From Brachybacterium sp. FME24 (GTDB lineage Bacteria > Actinomycetota > Actinomycetes > Actinomycetales > Dermabacteraceae): a DNA stretch of 64,000 bases. Made by a program: the position numbers and the translations under genes. The stretch lies in assembly GCF_014897705.1 (NCBI RefSeq), contig NZ_JABUXV010000013.1, forward strand, positions 1 to 64,000. Reading direction: 5' to 3'. This document shows positions 37,654-45,148 of the stretch, piece by piece; positions within the stretch are counted from its first letter, which is position 1, and every line of letters starts with the position of its first letter. The notes under the pieces were generated by a model. It was given only the letters and a program-made list of their open reading frames with translations. It searched no databases and was not told where the DNA came from.

Positions 37654-38478
37654 TCAGACCAGCGACACCTTCCGGTTCCAGGATCGGACGCTGCGCCAGA
37701 TGCAGACCGCGATGATCAGGAGGAACGGCGCCAGGAAGCCGACAGGCATGAGGTCGTCGGCTGCCCCGCCGGGCGACATCACGGCACCCAGGAGGTTGTA
37801 CGGGATGACCCCGAGCCGGCCGCCCTCCATCGCCACAGCGAACGGGACTGCGAAGATGCCGATGGCCATCAGCACCTGGAACACCACGTAGGCACCGACG
37901 TACATCAGAACTGGCCCACCGAAGCCCAGCCGATTCAGTGGCGACTCGCTGCCCACCGAGATCGCGAAGTAGTACTGGACGGGCGAGAACAGGTACATCA
38001 TCAGCAGGACACCGACCGCGGCGACGATCATTCCGGGTGAGGCGACCGCCGTCACCGTCGCCCACAGACCCTGCAGGACCGGGATGGGGTTCACCTCGGT
38101 GCCCGCCTGGAGCGAGATCCCGACCGAGAGCACACCGCCGAGGACCAGTGTCGCCACCAGCCCTGCGAGAGTGACGACGACGACCCATATGAGTTTGGCC
38201 AGGAAGATCGTCGATCCGCGCAGAGGCAGAGCGTGGGTGAAGTACCCGGTGCGGCGATAGTTGGAGGTCCAGAAGTCGACGGCGAGCGCGATCTGGGCCA
38301 CCGGGACGAGTGCAGTGAGGGCGATGAGGCCGAAGACCTGCGCGATCGTGGAGATGATCGGGAGGTCGAGGGCGGTGAGCGCGCTGGCGAGGACGACGAC
38401 GAGCGCCGCCAGGCCCCCGGTGATCGCGAGCAGGTTCCGGGTGCGGAGCCATTCGTGCTTGAGGAGGATGGCCATCAT
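37654..38478 (-). CDS. ABC-2 type transporter permease
   Basis: A 274-residue membrane protein with six hydrophobic segments, consistent with the exporter-type permeases found behind YtrA-type GntR regulators. Segments include LLAITGGLAALVVVLASALT, LIWVVVVTLAGLVATLVLGG, MIVAAVGVLLMMYLF and VLMYVGAYVVFQVLMAIGIF. The ATG at 38478 overlaps the ATPase stop (ATGA). Third gene of the gntR-ATPase-permease operon; the exported substrate is unknown, perhaps a cell-envelope-active compound. Confidence 0.85.
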   Translation of the reverse strand: MMAILLKHEWLRTRNLLAITGGLAALVVVLASALTALDLPIISTIAQVFGLIALTALVPVAQIALAVDFWTSNYRRTGYFTHALPLRGSTIFLAKLIWVVVVTLAGLVATLVLGGVLSVGISLQAGTEVNPIPVLQGLWATVTAVASPGMIVAAVGVLLMMYLFSPVQYYFAISVGSESPLNRLGFGGPVLMYVGAYVVFQVLMAIGIFAVPFAVAMEGGRLGVIPYNLLGAVMSPGGAADDLMPVGFLAPFLLIIAVCIWRSVRSWNRKVSLV

Positions 38479-39185
38479 CGGTACGTCTCCTTGAAGATCT
38501 GGTCGAGGCTGGCGGAGTGCTCTGCTCGCAAGTCATCGGCGTCGCCGGCGAGCAGGACCTTCCCGTGGCGCATCATGACGACGCCGTCCAGCATCGGCTC
38601 GAGGTCATGCACCAGGTGGGTGGCGAGCACGAGCAGCGAGTCCTCCGAATGGGAGCGCAGGATGCCGTCGAGGATGACGTCGCGCGCAGCGGGGTCGACG
38701 CCGGAGATCGGCTCATCCAGGAGGAAGACCCGGGCATCGCGGGACATCGCGAGGGAGATCTGCACCTTCTCGCGCATGCCCTTGGACATCTCGCGCAGTC
38801 TGGACGTCTCGGAGAGCCCGAAGAAGCCGATGAGGTCGCGTGCCTTCTCGCGCTGGAAGTCCGCGAAGAAGTCGGCGTAGAGGTCCAGGCAGTAGCGCAC
38901 GCGGGCGCTGTCGGCCAGGAAGCTGGCATCGGGCAGGAAGGACACGAGCGCCTTCGAGCTCGGTCCGGGTGCGTGGCCGGCGATGGTGGCCTCGCCCGAG
39001 TAGTCGGCGTAGACGCCCGCCAGGACCTTCATCAGGGTCGTCTTGCCGCATCCGTTCTCGCCCAGCAGGCCGAGGATCTGCCCGGGGACGAGGTCCAGGT
39101 CGAGACTGTCGAGGGCGGTGGTGCGGCCGTAGCGGACCGTGAGACCGCGAGTGCGGACCAGCGGCGCGAGTTCCGTGGCGGTCAT
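38475..39185 (-). CDS. ABC transporter ATP-binding protein
   Basis: A 236-residue ATPase of the exporter class. It has Walker A GLLGENGCGKTTLMKVLAG, a signature LREMSKGMREKVQISLAMSR in which MSKGM replaces LSGGQ (as in other YtrB-like proteins), Walker B VFLLDEPISGVDPAARD, and a switch histidine in LVLATHLVHDLE. The ATG at 39185 begins the domain and follows GGGAG, one base after the gntR stop; another ATG at 39230 inside gntR is possible. It pairs with the permease at 37654. Confidence 0.88.
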   Translation of the reverse strand: MTATELAPLVRTRGLTVRYGRTTALDSLDLDLVPGQILGLLGENGCGKTTLMKVLAGVYADYSGEATIAGHAPGPSSKALVSFLPDASFLADSARVRYCLDLYADFFADFQREKARDLIGFFGLSETSRLREMSKGMREKVQISLAMSRDARVFLLDEPISGVDPAARDVILDGILRSHSEDSLLVLATHLVHDLEPMLDGVVMMRHGKVLLAGDADDLRAEHSASLDQIFKETYR

Positions 39186-39186
39186 G

Positions 39187-39585
39187 TCAGGACTCCCGGG
39201 AGTCGGTGCGGTCGTGGTCGTGGGTGTCATGGCGGTCCCACCTCTCGTGGATGAGCTGCTGTGCTCGGGTCGGCCGGATCCCGAAGCCTCGGGCGCGGCG
39301 GATGAACTCGTCGGCGGCGTCGCGGGCGAGTTCGGCTCGAAGGTCGTCGATGCGGGTCGGGTCATCGGTCACGAAACGCCCGGTGGTGCGCTCGGACCGG
39401 CAGAGTTCCTGCCGTTCGAGCTCGGCCAGCGCCCGTTGCGCGGTGTTGGGGTTGACGCCGAGGTCCGAGGCCAGCTCGCGCACGCCGGGGATCCGTCCGC
39501 CCGGAGCCCAGTCCCCGACCACGATGCGGCGTGAGAACTCGGCCACGAGCTGGGCCCAGATGGGTGAGGAGCTGTCGAACCTCAC
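39187..39585 (-). CDS. GntR family regulator, YtrA type
   Basis: A 132-residue GntR regulator: an N-terminal winged helix (PIWAQLVAEFSRRIVVGDWA, IPGVRELASDLGVNPNTAQR, LAELERQELCRSERTTGRFV) and a short helical tail, the YtrA layout. It starts with GTG behind a near-perfect Shine-Dalgarno GAGGTGATC. It is the first gene of an operon with an ABC ATPase and permease. A perfect dyad 22 bp upstream (39607-39626) is the probable operator, implying autoregulation with release by an envelope stress or antibiotic signal. Confidence 0.9.
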   Translation of the reverse strand: MRFDSSSPIWAQLVAEFSRRIVVGDWAPGGRIPGVRELASDLGVNPNTAQRALAELERQELCRSERTTGRFVTDDPTRIDDLRAELARDAADEFIRRARGFGIRPTRAQQLIHERWDRHDTHDHDRTDSRES

Positions 39586-39606
39586 GGATCACCTCGTCTG
39601 CACCGT

Positions 39607-39626
39607 TGTATTAGATCCCTAATACA
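39607..39626 (-). promoter_or_regulatory. Operator of the YtrA-type gntR operon
   Basis: TGTATTAG-N4-CTAATACA, a perfect 8-bp dyad. It also contains TAATAC, which may act as the -10 region for gntR, so bound regulator would block transcription. Confidence 0.7.
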
Positions 39627-39902
39627 GTGACACGACGATGCGGTGCCGTCAAGGGGTGGAAAGGCCCCAACGCTTCAGCAACGGTCGGTCGTGACCAGAT
39701 CCCGGCGACCAGTGCTGCGAACACCAGCCCTGCCGCAGCGGACGGAGCCAGCTGCGCAGCGCTGACCACCGCACTCTCGGCCGTGTCCCGGAGTGCCGTG
39801 GTCGAGAACGGGATCCACGCAGTTGCCCACGTCAGGCCCCTCCGCTGCCGCCAGCCAGGACGGGAAGGCGGCGAGGCGGCACCATTGCGTCGACGTCGGG
39901 GG
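39627..39902. other. 276-bp region without a clear gene
   Basis: No gene was assigned. On the minus strand one frame stays open across it and includes hydrophobic stretches (AAAGLVFAALVAGIW), which might be the decayed end of a membrane protein, but no start, family motif or full-length match was recognised. Confidence 0.3.
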
Positions 39903-40532
39903 TCAGTCGTCCGCCGACTCCTCGGCGATCGCCCGACCGGGATCGACCAGGCGCCGCATCCCGGCGTTGAACACTGCGGGATCCGGGAGGAAGTCGCCGG
40001 ACAGCAGGATCAGGCCAGCCCCCTGATCCAGCGCGGCCAGCAGCTTGCCGATCTCCTGGGCGGGCAGCGTCTCGCCATCGGGGCGCGAGGTCAGGGCGAC
40101 GTCGTGGTAGTGCCCGAGGACCGCTTCCAGGCGCCGATGCAACTGCGGGGCGAGCACCTCGTCACGAGCTGCGCGGGCGATGAACTCCAGGGTCGCCAGG
40201 GCGAACCCCTGGGTCGCTTCCACGGGGAAGCCCTCACGATCTGCCACATCCCTGCCGGTCGACGCCGGGTTGGCCGGGCGCTCGAACGGATCGCGGATAT
40301 CGGCGCCCGCGAGCTCCAGGTTCTGGTCCATGACGGCCAGGAACAGGGCCGACTTGCCGTCGAAGTTGGAGTAGACGGCACCCTTCGAGAAGCCCGCCTC
40401 GCGCGCAATCCGCTCCAAGCTCGCCGCGTGGTACCCGTCCTCGGAGAACACGCTCCGAGCCGCGAAGACCAGCGCTTCACGGGTCTGCTGCTGCCGGTCC
40501 CGGCGCGAGATGGGTTCGGGAAGCTGCGTCAT
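39903..40532 (-). CDS. TetR/AcrR family transcriptional regulator
   Basis: A 209-residue regulator with HTH at about residues 15-62 (REALVFAARSVFSEDGYHAA, SLERIAREAGFSKGAVYSNF, GKSALFLAVMDQNL) and a variable ligand domain. The ATG at 40532 lies 6 nt after TATGAT, so it is probably leaderless. It is divergent from an ABC exporter pair; the 92-bp gap contains repeated half-sites at 40566-40593, so it most likely represses the exporter and itself. Confidence 0.9.
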   Translation of the reverse strand: MTQLPEPISRRDRQQQTREALVFAARSVFSEDGYHAASLERIAREAGFSKGAVYSNFDGKSALFLAVMDQNLELAGADIRDPFERPANPASTGRDVADREGFPVEATQGFALATLEFIARAARDEVLAPQLHRRLEAVLGHYHDVALTSRPDGETLPAQEIGKLLAALDQGAGLILLSGDFLPDPAVFNAGMRRLVDPGRAIAEESADD

Positions 40533-40538
40533 CCCCCG

Positions 40539-40544
40539 ATCATA
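40539..40544 (-). promoter_or_regulatory. -10 box of the TetR gene
   Basis: TATGAT on the minus strand, 6 nt before the ATG at 40532. Confidence 0.55.
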
Positions 40545-40559
40545 GGGCCGATCCATCCA

Positions 40560-40593
40560 TTGACGTACCGCCAGTATTCAAATACCGTCAGTA
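40560..40593 (+). promoter_or_regulatory. Promoter and repeated operator between tetR and ABC genes
   Basis: Two copies of TACCGYCAGTA (40566-40576 and 40583-40593), 17 bp apart, flank a small dyad GTATT-CA-AATAC (40574-40585). TTGACG at 40560-40565 and TACCGT at 40583-40588 with a 17-bp spacer form a possible promoter for the ABC genes that overlaps the repeats. Confidence 0.55.
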
Positions 40594-40624
40594 TCCCCGT
40601 ACCCGAAGTATCTGAGGAGATGGC

Positions 40625-41638
40625 ATGGACACCGACGTTCTTCGCATCACTGCACTCACCCGCGGCTACGGAAAGGTCGTGGCGAACGACGACATCTCGC
40701 TCCGCGTCCGCCCCGGCGAGGTGGTGGGACTGCTGGGCCACAACGGGGCCGGCAAGACCACGCTCGTCTCCCAGGTGGTCGGCCTGCTGAAACCCCACGC
40801 CGGCACGATCCAGGTGGGACAGGTCGACGCAGTGCGGCATCCGGGTGCCGCCCGTCGGCACGTGGCCCTGCAAGCACAGTCACAGACCCCGATCGACGGG
40901 CTCACCCCGCGCTCGGCGATCGAGATCGCCGGCCGCCTGCGCGGGCTGTCGTCCCGCGATGCCCGTGCCTCCGCCGTCGACCTGGCCGAGGAGCTCGATA
41001 TCGGACCCTGGCTGGACCAGCGCGCCCTGCCAGAAGGCGGTGGCCTGTCCGGCGGCATCCGACGGCTGACCGGCTTCGCCATGGCCGTGGCGGCGCCCAC
41101 CGCGCTGCTCATCCTGGACGAGCCCACCAATGACATCGACGCCTCCCGCCGTCGTCTCCTGTGGGACGCCGTTCGCCGCCGCGGGGACCTCGGCAGCGGC
41201 GTCCTGCTGGTCACCCACAACGTCGCCGAGGCCGAGCGGATCGTGGACGAGCTCATCATCCTCGACCGCGGCCGGGTCGTCGCCGACGGGTCGCCGGCGC
41301 ACCTGCGCGGCACGCAGGACAGCGACCTGCGATTGGAGCTGCAGCTGCCACCCGATGGCGCGGACCCGTCCGAGGAGGAGCTGGAACTGCCGGTGCTGCG
41401 CCGGGTCCGCACCGGGCGGCGCACCCTGCTCACCGTCCCGGCCGCAGAGGCGGCATCGGCGGTCGCCTGGGCCACCGCCCAGCGTGCCGAGAACCGGATC
41501 GACGGCTTCTCGCTGGCCCCGGCGACGCTCGAAGACGCCTACCTGGCCCTCACCGTGCACGCCGACCCCGACGCCGACCGCACTGCGGACCCGGCCCCCG
41601 ACCCCGCTCCGAGCCACCAGGAGACCGCTCATGCCTGA
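40625..41638 (+). CDS. ABC transporter ATP-binding protein (drug-export type)
   Basis: A 337-residue ATPase with Walker A GLLGHNGAGKTTLVSQVVGLL, Walker B ALLILDEPTNDIDASRRRL, and switch HN in LLVTHNVAEAER. The signature region reads LSGGIRR instead of LSGGQ. After about residue 220 a C-terminal extension of roughly 110 residues resembles those of DrrA-type exporters, ending in a Pro/Asp/Ala-rich tail. GAGGAG precedes the ATG. The stop overlaps the permease start by 8 bp. Confidence 0.9.
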   Translation: MDTDVLRITALTRGYGKVVANDDISLRVRPGEVVGLLGHNGAGKTTLVSQVVGLLKPHAGTIQVGQVDAVRHPGAARRHVALQAQSQTPIDGLTPRSAIEIAGRLRGLSSRDARASAVDLAEELDIGPWLDQRALPEGGGLSGGIRRLTGFAMAVAAPTALLILDEPTNDIDASRRRLLWDAVRRRGDLGSGVLLVTHNVAEAERIVDELIILDRGRVVADGSPAHLRGTQDSDLRLELQLPPDGADPSEEELELPVLRRVRTGRRTLLTVPAAEAASAVAWATAQRAENRIDGFSLAPATLEDAYLALTVHADPDADRTADPAPDPAPSHQETAHA

Positions 41639-42425
41639 GGCGACCGCCGTCCCGACTCCACGCCCCCATCCCCTCGCGCCGGTCCAGGTCAGTCTGGGGG
41701 CCAGCTTCCGCACGATGATGCACTGGTCGTTGGCTGCGACGGGCGCGATGCTGCCCCTGATCGTCCTCATCCAGGCGATGCTCGCCGCCGGGATCATCAT
41801 CGGCTTCGGCTTCGTGATCCCCGACATCACCCCTGCCAGCGCGCTCTTCCTGTCCTCCGGAGCGCCGACGATCCTGCTGCTCACCATCGGACTGGTGATC
41901 GTCCCGCAGGGCATCTCCCGCGCCAAGGCCAGTGGCGCGTTCGACTACCAGCGCGCGCTGCCGGTGGCCCGTCCGCTGCTCCTGCTGGTCGACCTCGTGG
42001 TGTGGGCGCTGATCGCGCTGCCCGGAGTGGCGGTAGGGCTCCTCGTCGCCTGGTTGCGCTTCGACCTGACCTTCTCGTTCGACTGGCCGCTGCTCATCCT
42101 CGCCTCGCTGCTCGTGACGACGATGGCCACAGCAGTGGGATACGCCATCGCCGTCAGCCTGCAACCGATGCTGGCCCAGATGGTCTCGCAGGTGCTGGTG
42201 TTCTTCGTCCTGCTGTTCTCGCCGATCACATTCCCCGCCAGTCAGCTGCCGGACTGGTTCCAGACGGTGCACGCCGCCCTGCCGATCCAGCCCGCCGCGG
42301 ACCTGATGCGGGCCGGGATCGCCTCCGGGAGCTTCACAGCCGACGCCCGCGACCTGCTGGTCCTGGCGCTGTGGACCGCGCTCGGCCTGCTGATCACCAC
42401 CCGGGCGCTGGTTCGACGGAAGTGA
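41631..42425 (+). CDS. ABC-2 type transporter permease
   Basis: A 264-residue membrane protein with six hydrophobic segments, including LAATGAMLPLIVLIQAMLAA, LLLLVDLVVWALIALPGVAV, LIILASLLV-like segments near residue 155 and MVSQVLVFFVLLFSPITFPA; the last is the ABC-2 family signature region. The ATG at 41631 overlaps the ATPase stop codon region. Together they make a DrrAB-like exporter under the divergent TetR regulator. Substrate unknown. Confidence 0.87.
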   Translation: MPEATAVPTPRPHPLAPVQVSLGASFRTMMHWSLAATGAMLPLIVLIQAMLAAGIIIGFGFVIPDITPASALFLSSGAPTILLLTIGLVIVPQGISRAKASGAFDYQRALPVARPLLLLVDLVVWALIALPGVAVGLLVAWLRFDLTFSFDWPLLILASLLVTTMATAVGYAIAVSLQPMLAQMVSQVLVFFVLLFSPITFPASQLPDWFQTVHAALPIQPAADLMRAGIASGSFTADARDLLVLALWTALGLLITTRALVRRK

Positions 42426-42609
42426 GCGCTCGCGGTGCGGTCTCCGACCGCTGCCGTCGGCGCATGCCTCACCACCCTCGACGCATCGCCGGCGGCATGA
42501 CCTTCACCAGGTGCGGCGGAGACCGAGAGAGTTCAGGAGGGCAGAGCCCATGCTCAACAGGTCGCGACCCAGGATCACGACGTCCGGGTGAGCGAACCCC
42601 CAGAAAAAA

Positions 42610-42651
42610 CCTGAGCCGCGTCACCGTTCGTAAACGATGACGCGACTCAGG
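42610..42651 (-). terminator. Intrinsic terminator of tRNA-Ala
   Basis: Arms 42610-42623 and 42638-42651 pair with one mismatch, with an inner CGTT/AACG stem. On the minus strand the stem is followed directly by TTTTTT (42609-42604). This is the only hairpin in the window with a clear T tract. Confidence 0.9.
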
Positions 42652-42658
42652 ACAAGGG

Positions 42659-42731
42659 TGGAGCTAGGGGGATTCGAACCCCCGACCTTCTCATTGCGAA
42701 CGAGACGCGCTACCAACTGCGCCATAGCCCC
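42659..42731 (-). tRNA. tRNA-Ala (anticodon CGC)
   Basis: A 73-nt cloverleaf on the minus strand. Acceptor arms GGGGCTA and TAGCTCC include the G3-U70 wobble that marks alanine tRNAs; the anticodon stem TCTCG/TGAGA encloses TTCGCAA with anticodon CGC; the T arm holds GGTTCGAATCC. CCA is not encoded. Confidence 0.96.
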
Positions 42732-42807
42732 TTGTCGCCGGGCGACCACGACAGATTAGCACCGGGGGGCCCCAGGTGACGACTCGTCGCAGCCGCCTTG
42801 ACGAGGA

Positions 42808-43698
42808 TCACAGATCCGCGTCGCGAGCGGCTTGGACCTCCTCGAAGATATCGTCGAGCAGCTCGAGGCGCTCGGGGCCGGTGCACGCCACATAGGCGGG
42901 ATTGAGGAAGTCGGGCCTGCCCACCGCACCGCGTCCCGGCCAGGTGCGCACGGAACCGCCCGCGCGCTGCAGGATATGGAATCCGGCGGCGATATCCCAG
43001 GAGTTGATCGAGGCCAGTGCGGTCGCGTCCGCCCAGCCGGCAGCCACGTACGCGAGCTCGAGAGCTGCAGTGCCCAGGTGCCGCATGGCCGAGAGCCCGT
43101 CCTCCATCCCCGCGTACGCCCGTGCGGCGAGCTCGGGGAACTCGGCGCAGGCCCGCTGACCCGGGAAGCCGGACAGCACGAGCGCATCGGCCGAGGCGTG
43201 GGTGGAGCGCGGCCGGATCTCGCGGCCGTTGAGCATGGCGGGCCCGTCGGCCGCAGTGAATACCTGGCCGAGCACCGGGGCGTCGATCACCCCGGCCACC
43301 AGCACGTCATCGACGGCGACGCCGATCGAGACGCAGAACAGGGGCAAGCCGGCGGCAAAGTTGCTGGTGCCGTCGATGGGGTCGACATAGAAGGTGACCA
43401 CGGGGGCCGCGTCGCCACCGACGGGGCCGCCCTGTGCGGGGCGTTCGCCGCCCTCTTCACCGACGATGCGGCAGGTGGGCAGCAGGCGGCGCAGCTCGGA
43501 GACGATGATCTCCTCGCTCGCCCGGTCGTGCTCGGTGACGATGTCGTGGCTGGAGGTCTTGTACTCGCGGGCCAGGTGGTCGCGGTCCAGGGAGCGGATG
43601 TAGTCGGCGGCCTCCCGTGCCGCAGTGGTCGCGATGTCCAGCAGATGGGAGGGGCTCGGCACGGGGACCGAGAGGGAACGGGGCGCTGTGGTGTTCAT
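42808..43698 (-). CDS. Inositol monophosphatase family protein (HisN-like)
   Basis: A 296-residue lithium-sensitive phosphatase-fold protein. Metal-site motifs are IVGEEGGERP (glutamate), VTFYVDPIDGTSNFAAGLP (DPIDGT) and ASINSWDIAAGFHILQRAGG (WD). Members act on inositol-1-phosphate, histidinol phosphate or fructose-1,6-bisphosphate, and sequence alone does not decide. Two ATGs stand together; the second, at 43698, is 7 nt after a TAGGCT -10 box and is preferred. It is divergent from no gene: the FAD oxidase gene lies just upstream on the same strand. Confidence 0.88.
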   Translation of the reverse strand: MNTTAPRSLSVPVPSPSHLLDIATTAAREAADYIRSLDRDHLAREYKTSSHDIVTEHDRASEEIIVSELRRLLPTCRIVGEEGGERPAQGGPVGGDAAPVVTFYVDPIDGTSNFAAGLPLFCVSIGVAVDDVLVAGVIDAPVLGQVFTAADGPAMLNGREIRPRSTHASADALVLSGFPGQRACAEFPELAARAYAGMEDGLSAMRHLGTAALELAYVAAGWADATALASINSWDIAAGFHILQRAGGSVRTWPGRGAVGRPDFLNPAYVACTGPERLELLDDIFEEVQAARDADL

Positions 43699-43705
43699 CA
43701 TCCCC

Positions 43706-43711
43706 AGCCTA
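43706..43711 (-). promoter_or_regulatory. -10 box of the inositol monophosphatase gene
   Basis: TAGGCT on the minus strand, 7 nt before the ATG at 43698, in the short gap after the FAD oxidase gene. Confidence 0.55.
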
Positions 43712-43761
43712 GGCCGGAACCACGCGGGCGTGCAGGTCACGACAGGGGGCGGACCTCCGCG

Positions 43762-45072
43762 TCATCCCAGCAGATGATGGAGGTACGGGGTCATCAGAAC
43801 GCCGTCGGGGTCGGCGAGGGCACGTACCGCTCGGAAGTCCTCGAAGCGCGGATAGAGAGCCGAGAGCTCGCTCGCGCCGAGCCAGTGCTGCTTGCCCCAG
43901 TGGGGGCGCGCACCGAAGGACTCCACCGTGCGCTGAACCATGAGCAGGTAGGGCCCTGCCTCCTCCCGATGGTGTCGGTGCGCCGCGATATAGACCGTGT
44001 CGCGGCCGTACGCCGTGGACATCCAGACATCGTCGGCCGCGACCCTCCGTACCTCGAGCGGGAAGGTGACCTCGACGCCCTCGTCCTCGAAGCGGGCTCG
44101 CAGCGCGGTGAAGGCCTCCGCGAACCGCGCCGCGGGGATCGCCCATTCCGTTTCTTGGAAGCGGACCCGGCGGGGCGCCGTGAACACCGAGGCGGAATCA
44201 TCGACCACGCGGGGCCCGGCGAACAGGCGGGAGGCGAGCTCGGCGGCGGGCCGGCTCAGCCGCGGGGCCACCGCCGCGCCCCGGCACATCAGGTCCCAGG
44301 CTCCGTTGCCGAGCACTTCGCTCTGCAGGAATTCGACGGGGCGTGGAGCTCGCCGGCGCGGGGTGTCCTGCGGCACCCGGCGACTGGTGCGCACCGTCGC
44401 CCGGTCGGTGCGGGGGAACCAGAAGAACTCGTGGTGGTCCGCGATCGAGGAGTCGGCCAGGAAGGCGCCCACGGTGGACTCGAGATCCTGCGTGCTCTCG
44501 ACGAGATCCAGGCGGTAGGCGGGGACACAGGCCAGGGTGACCTCGAGGATCACGCCGAGGGTGCCCAGTCCGAGTCGGGCGGCCTCGAAGAGGTCCGGGT
44601 CCTGCACGGGCGAGGTGTCCACCACGCTGCCATCGGGCAGGGCGAGGCGCAGGGCTCGCACCATGCCGGCGAAGCCCGTGAAGCGGGCGCCAGTGCCATG
44701 CGTACCGGTCTGGATGGCGCCGGCGATCGACTGGCGGTCGATGTCCCCCATGACCGCCAGGGCGAGGTCGTGCGGAGCCAGCAGATCAGCGATCTCCCAC
44801 AGCCGGGTGCCACCGCGCAGGGTGACCAGTCCGGTCCCGGTGTCGGCTCGCACCAGGCCCTGATAGCTGTCCAGGGACAGAAGCATGCCGTCGGTCGCGA
44901 CCAGGGCGGAGAACGAGTGCCCGCCGCCGACCACGCGCACGGTCCTGCCTGTGCGACGGGCGCGGTGCAGCGCGGCGAGGACCTCGTCCTCGGAGGTCGG
45001 CAGGAGAACCTCAGCGGGAGTCCATCGGACGGAGCCGCTCCAGTTGCGGTGGCTGGCGTTGGTGGTGCGCAT
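43762..45072 (-). CDS. FAD-linked sugar-1,4-lactone oxidase (ALO family)
   Basis: VAO-fold flavoprotein of the D-arabinono-1,4-lactone / L-gulono-1,4-lactone oxidase family, 436 residues. The FAD-binding half has VRVVGGGHSFSALVATDGML, with the histidine that often carries covalent FAD, and GTHGTGARFTGF. The C-terminal half has the ALO features EFFWFPRT and FGARPHWGKQHWLGASEL. There is no signal peptide. The physiological substrate in actinobacteria is uncertain, since they do not make ascorbate. It is 77 bp downstream of a PLP racemase/aldolase-fold gene on the same strand, probably one operon. Confidence 0.88.
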   Translation of the reverse strand: MRTTNASHRNWSGSVRWTPAEVLLPTSEDEVLAALHRARRTGRTVRVVGGGHSFSALVATDGMLLSLDSYQGLVRADTGTGLVTLRGGTRLWEIADLLAPHDLALAVMGDIDRQSIAGAIQTGTHGTGARFTGFAGMVRALRLALPDGSVVDTSPVQDPDLFEAARLGLGTLGVILEVTLACVPAYRLDLVESTQDLESTVGAFLADSSIADHHEFFWFPRTDRATVRTSRRVPQDTPRRRAPRPVEFLQSEVLGNGAWDLMCRGAAVAPRLSRPAAELASRLFAGPRVVDDSASVFTAPRRVRFQETEWAIPAARFAEAFTALRARFEDEGVEVTFPLEVRRVAADDVWMSTAYGRDTVYIAAHRHHREEAGPYLLMVQRTVESFGARPHWGKQHWLGASELSALYPRFEDFRAVRALADPDGVLMTPYLHHLLG

Positions 45073-45148
45073 CGTCGGCTCCGTTCCTGAGGTGCGTGAT
45101 CAGGGCGTCGGTGCCCGCACGGCGTCGCGGAGCGGCCTGCGGAACCCG

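Noticed and set aside
39627-39902. Hydrophobic minus-strand frame considered as an ABC permease fragment
   Set aside because: No start codon, family motif or upstream part; GC-rich DNA often gives such frames.
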